Assembly: GCA_965219705.1 (NCBI GenBank)
Contig: OZ244789.1
Span: 124,001 to 188,000, forward strand
Reading direction: 5' to 3'
DNA from: JAJECS01 sp965219705
Lineage (GTDB): Bacteria; Chloroflexota; UBA11872
DNA: 64,000 nt
Position numbers and translations under genes: made by a program. Positions 62,091 to 64,000 of the stretch are shown in pieces. The first letter of the stretch is position 1. Each line of letters begins with the position of its first letter. The notes beneath the pieces are model-generated. The model made no database searches and was not told the DNA's origin. It saw nothing but the letters and a program-made list of their open reading frames with translations.

Positions 62091-62295
62091 CCGAGGCGGC
62101 CCACGCGGCCTAGGTTGGGCGCTCTAGATTACTCGCGATGCCCGGAATGCCAGCTCTGGGGAATTACCTCGTCTGGGAATGACGGTGGTCTGGCAGGAAG
62201 CCCGGACACGTGGACCTTCTGGCCATCGCGCACGCGCCGGACGCGCGCGCTACCGGGAACAGGTTGGCCTTGCGCCGGGTCGGGGGACGCTTGGC

Positions 62296-62895
62296 CTAGA
62301 GGCTGCGCAGGATAGCGACGGCGTGGCCGCGCACGCGCACGTCACGGACGTACATGGGCTCAAAGTCGGTGTTGGCCGGCTGCAAGCGCACGCGCCCGTT
62401 TTCACGGAAGAGGCGCTTGAGCGTTGCGCTGCCGTCCTGCAGCATGGCCACGGCGATCTGGCCGTCCCGCACGGTTTCCGCAGGCTCGACGATGACCAGG
62501 TCGCCGTCGCAGATATGGTCGTCGATCATGCTGTCGCCACGCACGCGCAGGGCATAGGCATTGCTCGAGGGCACGAGGCCCGAGGCGACCGGCACCGTGT
62601 CAAGCCGCTCCTCGAACGCGTCGATCGGCAAACCGGCGGCGATCTCGCCGATGATCGGCACGTGGATCACGCCGGCGTCGGCGCCGTTGTCGAGAATCTC
62701 GATGCCGTGCGACTGACCAGTGCGGCGGATGTAGCCCTTGCGCTCCAACGCATCCAAGTGCTGCTGCACCGTCGCCGGCGCCAGCCCGACGATGCCGCCG
62801 ACTTCGCGCACGCTGGGTGTGTAGCCCTCGTCGCGCACGAAGTGCTCGATCGTAATCAGCACGCGATGCTGGCGTTGGGTGAGCGGGTCGCCCAT
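62296..62895 (-). CDS. lexA: LexA SOS repressor
   Basis: 199 residues from the ATG at 62895, chosen because GGAGG lies nine bases upstream; an ATG three codons earlier would have the GGAGG directly against it. The N-terminal winged helix (PSVREVGGIVGLAPATVQQHL) is followed by the autocleavage site Ala87-Gly88 in IAAG, catalytic Ser122 in GDSMIDD and Lys160 in ATLKR. It represses DNA-damage genes until RecA filaments trigger cleavage. The shared operator candidates at dinB and at its own promoter suggest autoregulation. Confidence 0.95.
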   Translation of the reverse strand: MGDPLTQRQHRVLITIEHFVRDEGYTPSVREVGGIVGLAPATVQQHLDALERKGYIRRTGQSHGIEILDNGADAGVIHVPIIGEIAAGLPIDAFEERLDTVPVASGLVPSSNAYALRVRGDSMIDDHICDGDLVIVEPAETVRDGQIAVAMLQDGSATLKRLFRENGRVRLQPANTDFEPMYVRDVRVRGHAVAILRSL

Positions 62896-62966
62896 GGGCG
62901 ACATCCTCCGCGGCGCGCGACACGGCATGACCAACGGTCACGCGCCAAGTGATTCCACGCACGCCG

Positions 62967-62996
62967 AACCTACCAGACAGGATGCGAACGCGTCAA
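62967..62996 (-). promoter_or_regulatory. lexA promoter and candidate LexA operator
   Basis: TTGACG (62991-62996, minus strand) and TAGGTT (62967-62972) are 18 bases apart. Between and across them lies the block CTACCAGACA (62970-62979), five bases, CGAACG (62985-62990) on the plus strand, matching the dinB copy at 61860-61880. Its position over the spacer would let a repressor block RNA polymerase. Confidence 0.55.
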
Positions 62997-63029
62997 CTCC
63001 ACTTCAGGAGTTATGCGGCGCCTCGCGCG

Positions 63030-63383
63030 TTACGGATGTAGCTCTGCGAGCGCCTCGACCGTCAGCGTCGCGCCCGAGCGGACGCCACGGAGCACCTGAA
63101 CGTCGGGGTCGTCGATGCATCCGACCGGCTCGATCGGGCTGGCGGCGCGCGGCTCGGCGCCGCGGCTGACCGGCGTTGGGCCGAAGAAGATGCAGAGCGC
63201 ACGGCCCGGCGGCAAGATGGCCAGGTCGCCGACGGCGGCGACATCCGTCGCCCCGGCGGTCAGGTCCACGTCAAGACCAATGTCGCCGTAAATTTCGTCG
63301 CCCCACGTGCTCACGGATATGCGCAGCGGCAGGGCCTGCCAGACGGCATCGGCCGCCGGCGTCTCGTGCAACCGGGCGTCCAC
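63030..63383 (-). CDS. Cyclophilin-like fold protein (DUF369/TM1367 type)
   Basis: 117 residues from a GTG start. The sequence matches the cyclophilin-like family: VWQALPLRISVSTWGDEIYGDIGLDVD, then VGDLAILPPGRALCIFFGPTP and a GVRSGATLTVEAL end. The true start may be upstream: in-frame codons before the GTG read VRIQVDDYA, which fits the family's first strand, but no ATG or GTG is available there. The role is unknown; members are small soluble proteins. Confidence 0.75.
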   Translation of the reverse strand: MDARLHETPAADAVWQALPLRISVSTWGDEIYGDIGLDVDLTAGATDVAAVGDLAILPPGRALCIFFGPTPVSRGAEPRAASPIEPVGCIDDPDVQVLRGVRSGATLTVEALAELHP

Positions 63384-63427
63384 GGCGTAATCGTCAACCT
63401 GAATTCGTACGCAGCGCGCCGGAACGT

Positions 63428-64000
63428 TCAGCCTCCCTGGCCGCTGAGCTCGCGAGCGCGGGCCACGTATTGCTGCACGGTCGAGGCAAACTCGGCGTGG
63501 CTCCAGGTGAGTGGGCTCACGCTCATGGGCTCGCCGGTGAGCGGATGCACCTGCTCAGCCAGAGTGCCGCTGGGGAGAGCGCGGTTGACGACCCAGCGCA
63601 ACAGCTCGTGCGCGCGCTCCATGTCGGCCATGGAGGCTGCTGCCGCCACTTCCCACTGCGCCAGCCACAGCGTGCAGATGAACCACGGATTGCCGGGAAT
63701 GGGGCCGATGTCGTCCGACACCCGGTGGTAGTAGTCGTTTTCGTAGCGGGCGAGTCCACCAACGTCGGTCTTGACCCAGAGACGATCGCGCAGCGACTGC
63801 ATGGTGGCGACGAAGCGCTCGTCGGTTGGCTCGCAGAGACCGAAGCGCCAGAGGCCGTAGACGCTGGCGTCGATGGTCATGTCGGGAACGAGGGAGCCGT
63901 CGTCGGCGACCTCCAGGCGGCGGATGAAGCGCTGCTCGCCCTCGTGGAAGAGGTGCTCGAGCGCGGACTCGCGGATCTCGGCAGCGGCGGCCGCGTAGCG
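63428..64000 (-). CDS. Partial glycoside hydrolase family 15-type protein (C-terminal part)
   Basis: 190 residues remain, and the gene extends past the right edge. The C-terminal pattern of GH15 glucoamylases and trehalases is visible: DASVYGLWRFGLC, RYENDYYHRV, GNPWFICTLWLAQWEV, and LAEQVHPLTGEPMSVSPLTWSHAEF with the general base glutamate in AEQ. The family hydrolyses alpha-linked glucans. The stop overlaps the upstream end of the cyclophilin-like open frame. Confidence 0.8.
   Translation of the reverse strand, partial: RYAAAAAEIRESALEHLFHEGEQRFIRRLEVADDGSLVPDMTIDASVYGLWRFGLCEPTDERFVATMQSLRDRLWVKTDVGGLARYENDYYHRVSDDIGPIPGNPWFICTLWLAQWEVAAAASMADMERAHELLRWVVNRALPSGTLAEQVHPLTGEPMSVSPLTWSHAEFASTVQQYVARARELSGQGG

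Overview
The window is GC-rich and densely coded, with two truncated genes at its edges (a GcvT/DmdA-type methyltransferase on the left, a GH15-type glycosidase on the right). It looks like a Chloroflexota genome, plausibly a marine or sponge-associated Dehalococcoidia/SAR202-like lineage. This is inference from gene style: an extracytoplasmic solute-binding lipoprotein with a Val/Glu/Lys repeat linker after its lipobox, two lipoproteins with long Thr-Pro linkers, several phytanoyl-CoA dioxygenase, mandelate-racemase, HpcH/HpaI and amidohydrolase genes, a Ycf45/SpoIIIAA-like R3H ATPase, PdxS/PdxT, and a LexA/DinB pair. No rRNA, CRISPR array, transposase or integrase was seen. One tRNA gene, tRNA-Leu(GAG), is present.

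Layout. 1-5.8 kb (minus strand): C1/methylamine-type enzymes (GcvT/DmdA-like, FAD oxidoreductase-GcvT fusion), an unusually AT-rich membrane-protein gene, a phytanoyl-CoA dioxygenase and a RimJ-type acetyltransferase. 5.8-17.7 kb (minus strand): a long, tightly overlapping catabolic operon reading GntR/FCD regulator, solute-binding protein, DppB, DppC, DppD, DppF, hydantoinase A, hydantoinase B, amidohydrolase. 18.4-22.4 kb: a 2-hydroxyacid dehydrogenase whose 3' end is duplicated 2.9 kb away; between the copies lie an ADP-ribosylglycohydrolase, a small unknown protein and an EEP-family hydrolase. 22.4-26.3 kb: a 1181-residue RecB-like nuclease/DEDD exonuclease/SF1 helicase fusion and the tRNA. 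26.4-31.2 kb (plus): MOSC, SixA, TolB-like lipoprotein, MFS carrier, Ldh2-type dehydrogenase. 31.5-45.9 kb: mixed metabolic and envelope genes (LCP family, IscA-type, DHH phosphoesterase, aldolase-SDR fusion, mandelate-racemase family, HpcH/HpaI, thiamine pyrophosphokinase). 46-54 kb: orphan terminase-small-subunit-like gene, pdxS-pdxT, R3H ATPase-tmk-cyclic-di-AMP receptor, an aminotransferase and GNAT proteins. 54-63 kb (minus): a DNA-metabolism block with lexA, dinB and a five-gene operon.

The most unusual content is that five-gene operon (60481 down to 54324): a DUF4130-like protein, an SbcD/YhaO-like protein, an SbcC/YhaN-like coiled-coil protein, a four-helix membrane protein and a methyltransferase. 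The SbcD-like protein lacks every metal-binding motif of its family. The SbcC-like protein lacks the Walker A, signature and Walker B residues and carries a transmembrane hairpin in the middle of its coiled coil. Both reading frames are intact and overlap by 4 bases, so this looks like a maintained non-catalytic SbcCD-like complex. It sits next to dinB and lexA, whose promoters share a 21-bp block (CTACCAGACA-N5-CGAACG on the plus strand) that is a good SOS-operator candidate.

Four families of short palindromic repeats are scattered between genes. One exists in a short form and in a longer form that carries a nested hairpin.
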